Made by a program: the position numbers and the translations under genes
Assembly (NCBI GenBank): GCA_002786065.1
Contig: NHNY01000019.1
Span: 124,001-188,000 of the forward strand
Length of the DNA: 64,000 nt
DNA from: Microcyclospora pomicola
Lineage: Eukaryota > Ascomycota > Dothideomycetes > Capnodiales
Direction of reading: 5' to 3'
The notes under the pieces: generated by a model
What the model was told of the DNA's origin: nothing
Database searches by the model: none
The model's input: the letters and a program-made list of their open reading frames with translations, nothing else
In this document: positions 9,220 through 19,285 of the stretch, piece after piece
Layout: every line of letters starts with the position of its first letter
Numbering within the stretch: the stretch's first letter is position 1

Positions 9220-11120
9220 TGGGCTAAAATTCCTTTGGTAGTAGAGGTGATTACATGGCGGTCGTCAGGCAGGAAGGCGTACGGCTTGAATTCCAGATAC
9301 AAGGACGACTTCACGGCGAAATGGCGAGCAACGCATTTATGGAGCTCTGATGAAATACGGCCAAGACCATGATGGGTCGAGGGGCGCTTTTATGCTACAA
9401 AAGCACATTTCAGGCGATGGTAGGCACCGGACTGGTACTGGTGCTTCCCTTTCATCGAGGTGCTCAATTGGTACGAGAATACACAATTTTGTGTACTCAT
9501 TTCTTAGTCTCTTTGTTTGGACTTGGTCATTGATCGTGACCTAGACGTGAAAAGAAGCAGGCGTGTGCTGTTTGCATCGAGTCACATGGACCGGCCAGTC
9601 GATTCCAGATGCTGTGAATCTTCAGAGACTACCGTGACCTGACTGGTGCCCATCGTTCTCTCCCCCGTGCTTCACAGTCCAATGATTCGCCAGGGTGTCC
9701 TTCTGTCTTCATATCACGCCACCATTGTCAGACATGGTGTAGCTTTTTCCTCTGTCACCTGACCAGACTCGATCAGGACTTACGCAGATACAATAGCACC
9801 AGTCTATGATCAAATATCTCCACGGTTCTCACATACACTATACATACGTTGGGCATGGCATCTTCCATCTCCTGGATTCCACAGCATCCTTGGCAGACAT
9901 GGCCGAGACACGTGAGACGGTCGCGTATCTAGCTACTCGACAGCTGAAGACGGGAAGACGGCCCGGCATGTGGTGCTCATCGTCATTCCCCGCAAATTAA
10001 ACCTCCGTCTCGCTTCTTCTAACGAATGTGCCTTTACCCTGGACCGACGCTTGTGCTTTGCCCGTGTACTGTGTACCGTCCGACAGCTAGAGAGGAAACG
10101 ATTTGGTAAAATTCTTACGCCGTTGATCCTTAGTGATTGGTGGGTCTGTGTAATGACAGTCAGTCAGCTCCGCACAAAGTACAGTGCTCAGTGAGCTGCT
10201 ATGCACGGCAGTCGATCGTGTCCATCTGAGGTCACTCGGTTGCACAGGAGGCCGGCGGACTTTCATGGGCACCTCAAGATACTGGGAGTCCTTTCCATAG
10301 GATCCAGAAGTCCTATGGCATTGTCGATGCCGCCATGCTCAAGAAAGTCATGCGTACTCGCGGCTACCAATACGACTTGCCATGCACGTCAGACGCCGCC
10401 GAGGACAATCACGTTTCGACCCGCTGGAAAACGGCGCAAGTAAGTTCGAACGGCCGCCTTCCAGAACACCGCTGGCTCGCATCCATGGCTAGCCGCCTCG
10501 TGAGCGTGGGATAACGGTGATGTCAAGCAGATCTCATGGTGCACCGAAGTCTGCCCTACTGGCACGAGCTACACCAAGAACAGCTGCTAGTGCCGGGATG
10601 AAGAGTCTGAACCGATGGCGAGACCCACTTTCCCACCACGGTTCTGCCGAACCGTCTGCCCGTGGCATACTTATCTTCACCTCCTCTCCCACCCAACTCT
10701 CTTATCATCACTGTCAGGGCTCCCATTCCTGATTCGTATACAGTTCGCTATCATCTCGAGGCTTGGTTTTCCTGGCCGAACGTCTGTTTAGATATACCAT
10801 CGACAAAGCTATAACATTCTTCTTCGACACATCAATACCTTACCTTTTCGCCTGGTGATATCATCGCGATCGCTCGAGCTGTGCGTGTCTCTGGAACTTC
10901 CACTGGACCAGGACCCGGAACGACTCCAGGACAAGCCCTCTGCACCACCTGCGCCTGCCGCATGAGAAGGAGTGGTCGAGTAGAGTTCCTTCATCGCCAT
11001 CTGTCCAACGCGCCAGCCTGATAGCTGCCCAACAAGCAACATCGTCCCTTGCGCCGAAGCACCGTGTAAGCTCTATCCTGGACCCAAAGCGACACCGCTG
11101 TGATCCCTACGCAACCAGCC
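9220..11120. other. Long intergenic region (1.9 kb) upstream of permease gene
   Basis: No ORF with family resemblance was found. The distal part is the 3' flank of tem1 and the proximal part is the permease promoter and 5' leader. It contains a small group of GATA-type sites, listed separately. Confidence 0.5.
10670..10753. promoter_or_regulatory. Cluster of HGATAR (GATA-factor) sites upstream of permease
   Basis: CTTATCT (10670-10676), CTTATCA (10701-10707) and CTATCA (10748-10753) are minus-strand forms of HGATAR. All fall within 84 bp, about 370-450 bp before the permease ATG. In ascomycetes AreA/Nit2-type GATA activators bind paired HGATAR sites to control nitrogen-source permeases. Such short sites also occur by chance, so the regulatory role is inference. 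Confidence 0.3.
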
Positions 11121-12974
11121 ATGGCCGACCAACTCACCAACCGCGCCTCGCGAATGCGCAAGTCGAGCGTAGCTACCGTTGAGATGCAAGGGCCTAATGG
11201 CAGCACTCAAGTCGTGAATCTTGAGGATATGACTGACGCTGATCGTGCTCTGGCTGCTGAGTTCGGCTACAAGCCAGTGTTCAAGCGCGAGTTCGGCTAC
11301 CTGTCGACCTTCTCCTTCGCCGTTAGCATCAGTGGACTGTTCTCCACCATCGCCACGACCTTCTTCTACCCACTCCAGGCCGGTGGAAGTGCTTCTGTGG
11401 TGTGGTCATGGGCTATTTCGGGTGCCGGATGCATGTGTATCGCCGTGAGTCCACACAGCTCTGATGGAGTTGAGATCGGCACTAACCTTTTACCCAGTTG
11501 TCCGTCTCTGAACTTGTTTCAGCCTACCCAACATGTGGTGGCCTGTAAGTCCTTCATGTTCTGATCTCACATACAGGTCCCGAGCTCACCACCTCAACAG
11601 TTATTACACAGTCTCACGCCTTGCTCCCAAACAGTGGGTGCCATCCATTTCATGGGTCGTTGGCTGGTTGAACCTGCTCGGTCAAGTGGCCGGAGTCGCC
11701 TCGTCAGAGTGGGGCGCCGCTGCTTTCCTGCTTGCCGCCGTGTCGATGGGAACTAACTTCAACTACGTGCCAACCACTAACCACACCGTGGGTGTCATGG
11801 CTGGTCTCACTGTGGTCACCGGCCTGGTCAATTCGCTGTCAACATACTGGATGGAAAAGATGACCAAAACCTACGTCATCTTCCATATCGCCGTTCTTAT
11901 CTCCTGCTCCGCGGCATTACTCGCCATGGCTCAGCCGGACAACGGCACCCCAAAGCACTCGGCCGAGTACGTCTTCACCAATATCAACAACGAGTCTGGC
12001 TGGAGCCCTGCCGGCTGGGCATTCATGTTCGGTTTCCTCTCTGTTTCATGGACCATGACCGATTACGACGCTACAGCTCACATCACGGAGGAGATTAGTC
12101 AGCCGGAGATCAAAGCCCCTTGGGCCATTTCCATGGCTATGCTCTTCACGTACGTCGCGGGATTCCTCTTCAACATTGTTCTATGCTTCGTCATGGGCGA
12201 TATCGACTACAACAACCCAGACTCCATCCTCAATGCCACGCAGCCTGTGGCGCAGATCTTCTACAATGTGCTCGGCAAGACCGGTGGCATCGTCTTCACC
12301 GTCTGCGCTTTCATCATCATCAAGTTCGTCACGTTCACAGCTATGCAGGCCTTGGCACGAACTGTCTTTGCCTTCTCCCGCGATCGATTGGTGCCGGGTT
12401 CGAGGCTTTGGACTAAGATCTTGCCCTTGACCGGAACCCCAATCCTTGCTGTCTGGATTTCAGTCTTCTGGTGCATCGCGATCAATCTCATCGGTCTTGG
12501 TTCTTACACCGCCATTGAAGGTGTGTTCAACGTCTGCGCCATCGCTCTGGACTGGAGTTACTGTATCCCGATATTCTGCAAACTCGTCTTCGGAAACTTC
12601 CAGCCCGGTCCCTGGCACTTGGGCAAGTTCTCCAAGGCCATCAACATCTGGGCCTGTCTCTGGACGCTCTTCGTGTCCATCATCTTCATCATGCCGACCA
12701 ACCTGCCAGTCACTGCCGCGACCGTAAGTCGAGATGCCCATAGTAGAACTCATTGGACGAGAATGCTAACTTTGACCTCTAGATGAACTATGCCATTGTC
12801 TACTTGGCAGGTATCCTCTTCATCTCTACGTTGTATTGGGTTCTTATAGGCCACAAGCACTACACTGGACCTCTCATTGAAGCAGAGATCGGTGAGGAAG
12901 ACTCCCAGGCTGAACGTAGCAGCAACGATGAGGTGGAGAAGAAGACAGCCGAGGGAGGCCATGTCTACAGATGA
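11121..12974 (+). CDS. APC-superfamily amino acid/choline/GABA-type permease
   Basis: Four exons (11121-11444, 11498-11544, 11601-12723, 12783-12974) give 561 residues. The introns are 53, 56 and 59 bp; the last has a clear GCTAAC branch point. Start ATG 11121 (MADQLTNRAS) was preferred over the upstream in-frame GTG. The protein opens with a hydrophilic ~60-residue N-terminus ending in FKREFGYLSTFSFAVSISG. About 12 hydrophobic segments follow, including the conserved YYTVSRLAPK and the WTMTDYDATAHITEE block of the fungal amino acid/choline transporter family (Uga4, Hnm1, Tpo5 relatives). It should be a plasma-membrane or vacuolar proton-coupled importer of an amino acid, GABA, choline or polyamine; the exact substrate is not decidable. 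The tail is acidic and Lys-containing, a usual place for ubiquitin-driven endocytosis. Confidence 0.9.
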
Positions 12975-13244
12975 TTTCTCGACTGTCCCTGGTCTTGGTG
13001 GTGAGCGATGAGTGGTCCATGCGGACGAGAGCAACGTGATGAGAGTACGACAAGATCGAGAACTTGTCGTTTGACCAAATTATGTGTGAGATACCCGCAA
13101 CGAAGACAGGAAGAGCTTCGGAGCTATGAAGGAAACAATTGTGTTCTGTACTTTGTAAACATCGCACCTTTGCGAAGGCACGAATCATCTCATTCTCGTT
13201 ATGTGATGCAACTAGCACTGAAGTAGTTCATCGATCGTTCATCC

Positions 13245-14100
13245 TCATTTGGTCATCGTGCCACTCACATGCGGCACTGTATCATACCTACCCTCACCCG
13301 CGGCCGGTCGCAGATTGACCTCCGACCACTTCCCAGCATTCGTGAGCCACTCATCCGTCGGTCTGGTGATATCACAGCCATTGAAAAACGTTGGCCAGAT
13401 GAGATTGACCGCCTCTGCACGGCCCATTTGGTCAGCACACCCTTTCACTGACTCCGCCCGATTCAAGAGAAAACTCACTCTGCCAGTACTCCACAAACTC
13501 CCCCCGATACTTCGTCCGCACATGTTCAAACACCAACCACTTGCCCCCCGGCTTGAGCAACGGATAGAGCTCGCGAATCACGACCTCGGGCGTCGGGATC
13601 GAGCACAAACACTGCACCGTGACAATCGTATCAACGCATCCCTCGCCCCACCCCTCGCGCGCCCGCAGCTCCTGCGCCCCACACCCGACGATCTCATAGA
13701 CGTCGCCGAGCCCGGCGCGCACCGCGTTGGCGCGCAGCTCCGCGTGCATGCCGGCGTTGGGCTCGACGCCGTAGATCTTGGTGATGTGGGCGTTGCGGGC
13801 GCGCGAGAAGAGATACACCCATTGCCCGGTGCCGGGCCCGATGTCGAGACAGACGCCTGTGGCAGCGTGCGAGAGCAGGGGCAGGACGGCGGGCGCGGCG
13901 TACTCGCGCGAGCGCGGGCCGAACCAGGCCCAGAAGCGCGCGAACCAGGCGTCCTTGAAGGCGGAGAGGGAGGTGAAGGGGCGCAGGTCTTGGGAGAGGA
14001 GTAGCTGGAAGATGGTGCCCGGGAGGTAGGAGGCGGAGTAGTAGAGGAGGAGCAGGGGGCGGAGGAGGTTGAAGGGGCCGGGGTTCTCGGGGGGAGGCAT
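13245..14100 (-). CDS. SAM-dependent class I methyltransferase (Methyltransf_11 type)
   Basis: Two exons, 14100-13479 and 13414-13245, are separated by a 64-bp intron (GTGAGT donor, TGCAG acceptor), giving 263 residues. The start is the ATG in MPPPENPGPF; an upstream in-frame TTG is unlikely. An N-terminal hydrophobic patch (LLRPLLLLYYSASYLPG) precedes the Rossmann fold with motif I LDIGPGTGQWV, motif II GVEPNAGM, and the post-I/IV region DTIVTVQCLCSIP. The C-terminal block after the intron (NLIWPTFFNGC...TDEWL...GKW) is the conserved end of this fungal group, which resembles animal METTL7 (thiol/lipid-droplet associated) proteins. The substrate is unknown, and the N-terminal hydrophobic segment suggests membrane or lipid-droplet association. 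It is divergent from the F-box gene. Confidence 0.82.
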
Positions 14101-14650
14101 TGGGGTCTTTGTTGGTAGGTTTCTCTTGAGGGGGAAGTGGAGGGGATGGGTGAAGGTTGGGTCCAATTGCTGTCTGAGAATGGGTGGTCGATAGGTGCTG
14201 GTCTTAAGAGGAGAGCAAGAGTGAGATGAGATGACGGGATGGCGGTGCTGAATTTATATATGTTTGCTGTGGGCGTTGCATGTGATGGCATATCCGCCCC
14301 ACATCCGTCGGCGTTCTGAACGTTGTGATTGGTCAGGATCTAGCTCTAGAATTCCGCTATTGGTTTAGGCTTCCTAGGTATACCTACAGTACTACGTGCT
14401 TAGATATCGATCTCAAGGACGAAGTTGATTGGCCGTTTAGAAGATGTTCCGCTGGATTAGTGATTTGATCATAGATGTAGCGGTGCTCTCTGACATCGGC
14501 TGGTCGTGAGAAGGGCATCTTTCCTAGGCGATGATGCTCCCTAAGCGCTTAGGTATCTAAACCGCGCTAGTGTATCGATGTCAATATATACCTGCCTGAC
14601 CCGCAAAGTCTTGCTCGACAAGGCTGCCCAGAAACGTTCCGTACATACTG
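14101..14650. promoter_or_regulatory. Divergent promoter between methyltransferase and F-box-like gene
   Basis: These 550 bp lie between two outward-facing start codons. A TATATA-containing stretch (about 14255-14266) lies ~160 bp before the methyltransferase ATG. No other motif could be assigned. Confidence 0.4.
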
Positions 14651-15535
14651 ATGGCGTCCGCGGTCAACCCAGCTCCATGGTCCCACAATGCCCAGGCAGG
14701 CCCGCTTCTTCCTCCCAGAGGCTATACTCTTGACATCAACGTGAAAGACCTGGCCATTCCTCCAGGTTACGGCGGACCTGTCACGGCGCCGCTCCATGAT
14801 CTAGGCCTCGCCGACATGCCTATGGAACTGTGGATGGTTGTTCTCCAGCGACTAGATATGAGAAGCTTGATTGACTTCCAACAAGTCAACAGACTCGCAC
14901 GGCAGATGGTCCACTCTTTGCCAGACTTCCAACTCCTCACGACGCAGGCTTCGCATCTGGTCCGCTGTGCGCTCGCCATCCGCGCGCCGATCACATCCCG
15001 CGACCTGGCGCGGACGCTGTGCATCTCTCGCTGCGAGATGTGCAACGAGTTCGCAGGATACATCTCGCTTCTCAAGAGTATCCGGGCCTGCTTCGCTTGC
15101 CTCGCGGACAAGCCTCAGTGCATGCCACTCACGGCAGTGGAAGCCATGCATGTTTTTGGTCTGAACCGCGAGCAGGTGAGATCGCTACCTTGCGCCAGAA
15201 CATACCCCGGATACTATGAACGCGGGGGCTACAAGCACTGTTCTCGTGTGACGCTCGTCGACGCTGAGATCGCTCGACGGACGAGTATCGCATTTCATGG
15301 ATCCGCGCAGGACATCGAGCTTTTCGTAACAAGTACTGAAAGTGCGCCGAGAGGCCCTTCGAGGAGATCTTCGCGGCTCTCTACGACCAGGACGATACGA
15401 ACTGCACGTCTCCCTTTTCTGGACGTGAGGTCAAGGAAGCAGCCGAGGGACTTTCGACGTTTCAAGGTCATCGTGAGGGCACCGTACCTCAACCGGTCGG
15501 CTATGACGAAGGAGTGGGACGTCGGTAGTGTATAG
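14651..15535 (+). CDS. F-box-like protein with cysteine-rich region (3' end apparently frameshifted)
   Basis: The ORF from ATG 14651 encodes 294 residues. Residues about 52-90 (LADMPMELWMVVLQRLDMRSL, then IDFQQVNRLAR) match the F-box consensus LPxEL...L....L..F..V, so the protein probably recruits targets to an SCF ubiquitin ligase. A CxxC-rich part follows (ISRCEMC and RACFACL), typical of a large Pezizomycotina F-box family. That family normally continues after a Y-L-N-R...EW-G-V block with further cysteines and an H..C end. Here the frame stops just after LNRSAMTKEWDVGSV. The adjacent +2-shifted frame continues at once with CGGWSRLNAKTYDEHV, which looks like the missing tail, so the gene is likely truncated by a small indel near 15530 (or the sequence has an error). 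The F-box itself is intact. Confidence 0.7.
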   Translation: MASAVNPAPWSHNAQAGPLLPPRGYTLDINVKDLAIPPGYGGPVTAPLHDLGLADMPMELWMVVLQRLDMRSLIDFQQVNRLARQMVHSLPDFQLLTTQASHLVRCALAIRAPITSRDLARTLCISRCEMCNEFAGYISLLKSIRACFACLADKPQCMPLTAVEAMHVFGLNREQVRSLPCARTYPGYYERGGYKHCSRVTLVDAEIARRTSIAFHGSAQDIELFVTSTESAPRGPSRRSSRLSTTRTIRTARLPFLDVRSRKQPRDFRRFKVIVRAPYLNRSAMTKEWDVGSV

Positions 15536-16331
15536 CGTGTGGAGGCTGGTCACGTCTCAATGCCAAGACATACGACGAACACGTCAAGCAGCGAGGCAAA
15601 GTGGTTAATGGCAGACACTCCGGGGTGCTAGGATACTCAATCTGAATATGCGGTCGTTGGAGAGGTAAAGGAGTCGACGAGAGACGAGTAAGTAATTGAT
15701 GTCGCGGACTAAGCGCCCTGATCTGGGCGGGTGAATCCGAAGTCTTCGAGGCGCTTGAGGTTACATCAATAGGAAACGCAGGCCACGATCACAGTGGGAG
15801 ATGTCTGTAAGTACAATTATATCATCAAGTTCGTGCATATATCGTTCATCTGTATCATCAATTACATAAGCGCCACACAATTCGTCGTAGCTGAAGCACA
15901 GTATCTGTCAGACGGCTTGTTGGTTTCGAGGTCGATGCGGTGTTCACTTTCGGCGGACCTGAATCATTGGTCTTGAGAGTAGTAGAAGTGCAACTGAATA
16001 TCGATCGATCGATTGATTGATTGGTTGGTCGGATGGTTGGTAGAGTGTTCAATGTAGATAGTGCCAAAGATGTTGGTAGACGTTAGAATGATGCTTGCGA
16101 ACCGACGTCGAGATGGGCCTATGTGACCGGGCGGTTTTCATCCCTTGCCGAGGGTGTCGTCGTCGACTCATCCGGATCTGTCGTCGATTCGCCTATGGTT
16201 CTTGGAGGCGATTGAGCAACAGTCAAGTCATGGTCGACGCCTCTCAATGGTGGTCGAGGCTGATGCATAGGAAGATTGGCAAGTGGCACTTCTATACAAT
16301 CATCAGCACAATGGAAGCTTCACATCCACAA
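15536..16331. other. Intergenic region with short GATT/GGTT simple repeats
   Basis: The first ~130 bp can be read as the lost 3' end of the F-box-like gene in a shifted frame. A run of CGAT, GATT and GGTT units lies at about 16001-16040. No other gene is visible. Confidence 0.45.
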
Positions 16332-16672
16332 TCACGACACGGCATCATTACCATGAGGTTGCTGCTGAGCTGTTACGCTGCGTTCCTGCCGGCGACTGCG
16401 TTCGAGACGGAACTGAAGGACGGCGACGACGAGTGTCATCAAGGCCAAGACGGTGCCAATGACGGCGACGACAATGGTGAATGTGTCATTGCTGGTTCCA
16501 TTGCTGTCACGGCCAGCATTGTTCGTTGGCGTGGCCGACGGCGAGGTGATCGCTGTCGACACCGTCAACGGCTTGATCTATAAAGGAGAGCTAGCTGTTA
16601 GTAATCCAGATGATGAATGCCTCAGGCAGATGGAAGGCTGTCCATTGTAGCTACATGTATGGTTCTTGGCAT
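16332..16672 (-). CDS. Possible small single-pass membrane protein (two exons)
   Basis: The main exon (16577-16332) encodes a Ser/Thr/Asn-rich stretch and then one strong hydrophobic segment (TIVVAVIGTVLALMTLVVAVL). A basic stop-transfer (RLERSRRQER) and a polar tail follow. The frame has no ATG of its own, but it is preceded by an excellent intron end: a perfect TACTAAC branch point and TTTATAG acceptor. A short upstream exon (16672-16655, MPRTIH) with a GTAGCT donor joins in phase, giving an 87-residue protein with a 77-bp intron. The layout (polar N-terminus outside, TM, basic inside) resembles small type III membrane proteins. I recognise no family, and the first exon is a guess. Confidence 0.35.
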
Positions 16673-17490
16673 GGGAGCCGCTTGCTGCTGTGGTGGGACT
16701 CGGGCACACTTGGTGCCACGCCCTCGCCCTGAGCAGCGGGGTCGGCGTCACTCACCTCGACCCTCAAAGTCGTCCCAATCGCTTCCGACATCTGCAACAT
16801 TTCGCACTCCCGGCTTTTTTCGATGGAATTCGATCGATTAAGGTTCCAAACCGATGAATTCGTCTTCCAGCTCGATATTTACAGGAACAGGAGCCACCGG
16901 GCCTGCGAGAACGAACTGCTTCTCACGTAGGTGCGTTTTTCTTACTGCGGTAAGAAGCGTGCAGCCAGACCGAGAAATACGCAACAATGCTGGTAGTAAC
17001 GTCAGAAGCCTCATCCAAAGATCACAGCCGGCTATTGGGGTCCCGCAATTAGTAGGTAGGCTGTTTGCTGTAATGACCAACAACATGTATAGTATGGCCC
17101 CCGCTGCTTCCCAGTTCTGTGAGGTACCTAAGGTATCTGACGGCTTGAATACCGTAAGCAATACTTGACGAAGTGTTCGTAAATGTCAATATTTACCAAC
17201 TCTCGCAAATTATGTAGGTGTTCTGACCAGGCAAAGCGCAAAGAATGCCCAGGTCCTGACTGCTGATGTTGTTGTCACGGTCCTCGATACTCGAACGTAA
17301 CGATCGAAACGCTTTTACTGCTTGCCTCTGAACATCAAATCAGAGAGGAAAACCTTGCGTGCGAGGATCCGTGACCACGACCAGAGCTGTGTGCAGAGTC
17401 TGGACCTTAGACTTCTGGCATTACCACGCGAATTTGTAAGGAGAAGACTTTCCGAAGGCCATGTTTAGCTGTGGAGCAACGTCTACAGCC
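16673..17490. other. Intergenic region
   Basis: ORFs of about 105 codons exist on both strands at 16838-17168, but neither shows family resemblance or splice structure. The remainder is the 3' flank of the cyclophilin gene. Confidence 0.4.
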
Positions 17491-19285
17491 TTACCAGCTA
17501 TCAAAATTGCCAAATCCCCCACCCTTCTTGGCCTTTTTCGCCACAGGCACGGGCTCGTCCCACTCCTCGACAATCTCTTCCTCAGCTGCATCATGCGCAG
17601 ATGTAGCAGATAGATTCATGTACTTGCCCACGCCTGCGTCGTCCGTCTCGGCTTCCACCACTCCGCCGGCTCGAATCCGCTTGCCGGTCCAGGTCGTCTT
17701 GTCATCCTCTGCGCCGCCTTGCTTTCGCACCGCTTCCTTTCTGGCGGCATCTGCTTCTTGCGCCGACCGTCGCTTCAAGAACTCCTCAAACGGGTCCACA
17801 TAGACCACAATGTCTTCGATGGCGCAGCGCTGGGTTGGACGGTCCTTCTCATCTGTCTCGACTCCTTCCAGTCGCTGCAAGGTGTCGAGCCCGTCGACTA
17901 CACGGCCGAAGATTGTGTGCTTGCGATTGAGATGTGGGGCCGCTCGATATGTGATGAAGAATTGACTGGTATTCGTGTCTTTCCCCTTGTTGGCCATGGA
18001 GAGCACTCCACGCGAGTCATGTGTCTGTGGTCCCTCAAACTCGTCGGCGAACTGCTTTCCCCAGCAGCTCTGTCCTCCACGTCCAGTACCAGAGGGATCG
18101 CCTCCTTGCAGCATAAAATTCTTGATCGAGCGGTGAAAGGAGACACCTTTGTAGTAGCCGCGTTTCGAAAGCTGAACGAAGTTCCAAACTGCTTTCGGAG
18201 CAAATTCGGGATATAGTTCGATATTGAGGTCGCCTAGATTGGTCACCAGGCGCGCGTAGCCTTTATTCCAGACACGTTTTGGCTTCAACATGTACTCCTC
18301 GTCACTGAGAATCGCACGCTCGCCAGATGTGTTCGGTGTCATTCCAGTGGAGGTGAACGAGGCTGCCGCCATGCCGTTCGTGTATTGTGCGGCATTGTAC
18401 GGCACAGGCTTGCTGGCCCGGGCAGACTTTGCGACTTCGGTATGAGCCTTTTTGGTATTTGCAAGAGCTTGAGCCTCTACATTCTTGCTGCTTGATGCTT
18501 TCTCGCGCTCTGCTCGCGCTCTCGCGACAGCTTCCTTCGCCTTTATTATCTTCGCTGCCGAACCAAGGCTCTCGGCGTTGACTCCAGCAGACCTCTCCGC
18601 CTCTTGCTCCGACGTGAGCGTGCTGACTCCTTCCCTCAAGTACTTGAACTGGCTCAGATCTCTGGACTCGATGTTCTGCGGATCCTGCAATGTGATGATG
18701 TCGCTCCGCTTGAAAACTTCATCATTCACAAGATCCTTCAGGTTCTTGGCTTTGATATTGAGGCGCTCCACGGTCTCCCAACTGAAGACATTGCCCGTAT
18801 TCCGCAGCGCGACAATATGTGTGTTGTCGGTGAATGCTTTGTACGTCACCGGATCCACGTACTCCCCATCGTCGTTCTTCAAGAAATGCAGCTTGATCAG
18901 CTCCAAGCTCTTCAGCGGCTGTCCATCGACCGGATTCGTCCCATGCTTCTTGATCCAGGGCAGTATATTCGTCAGGTCAAACGTCGTTCCCTCGGCAGTG
19001 CACACCGGATGTTCGAATGGCTGGAGCGAGACGGCACAGAAGTTGAATGGTAGTCGTTTGAAGTTTGCGCCGGGACCGTTGGTCTTGCGCGCGTTGGCAC
19101 CGGCTGATGCTCCAAAGGCATCCTCGCTCGCCCACTCGCTGTGAGTGATCTAGATTGTGCGCGTCAGTATAGACCATAGCGCAGGATGTCGTTCGAGGGA
19201 ACATACGTACAGCTTATCGGTACCTACTGAACGTTAGCATCTCGAATCTTGCGATATGTACTGGTCGAATCATACCTTTTCCCAT
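17491..19285 (-). CDS. cyp8: U-box cyclophilin-type peptidyl-prolyl isomerase (CYP60/PPIL2)
   Basis: Three exons: 19285-19276 (10 bp), 19223-19207 (17 bp) and 19149-17491, with introns of 52 and 57 bp. Joining them yields the family's conserved start MGKGTDKLYITHSEW, for 561 residues in all. A U-box-like domain spans about residues 35-110, including the paired NFCAVSLQPFEHPVCTAEG. A Lys/Ala-rich linker follows, then the cyclophilin domain (about 305-465) with FHRSIKNFMLQGGD, GKDTNTSQFFITY and KHTIFG. The catalytic Arg and Phe and the Gln-Phe-Phe are present; the tryptophan that binds cyclosporin in CypA is replaced by His (APHLNRKH). PPIL2 is a nuclear spliceosome-associated protein with ubiquitin-ligase potential. 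The symbol follows common fungal usage and is not certain. Confidence 0.9.

Noticed and set aside
13249-14004. 251-codon ORF on the plus strand
   Set aside because: Antisense to the methyltransferase; no recognisable motif.
16838-17168. Overlapping ~105-codon ORFs on both strands
   Set aside because: Neither has a plausible start context, domain or intron signals, and overlap on both strands suggests chance openness.
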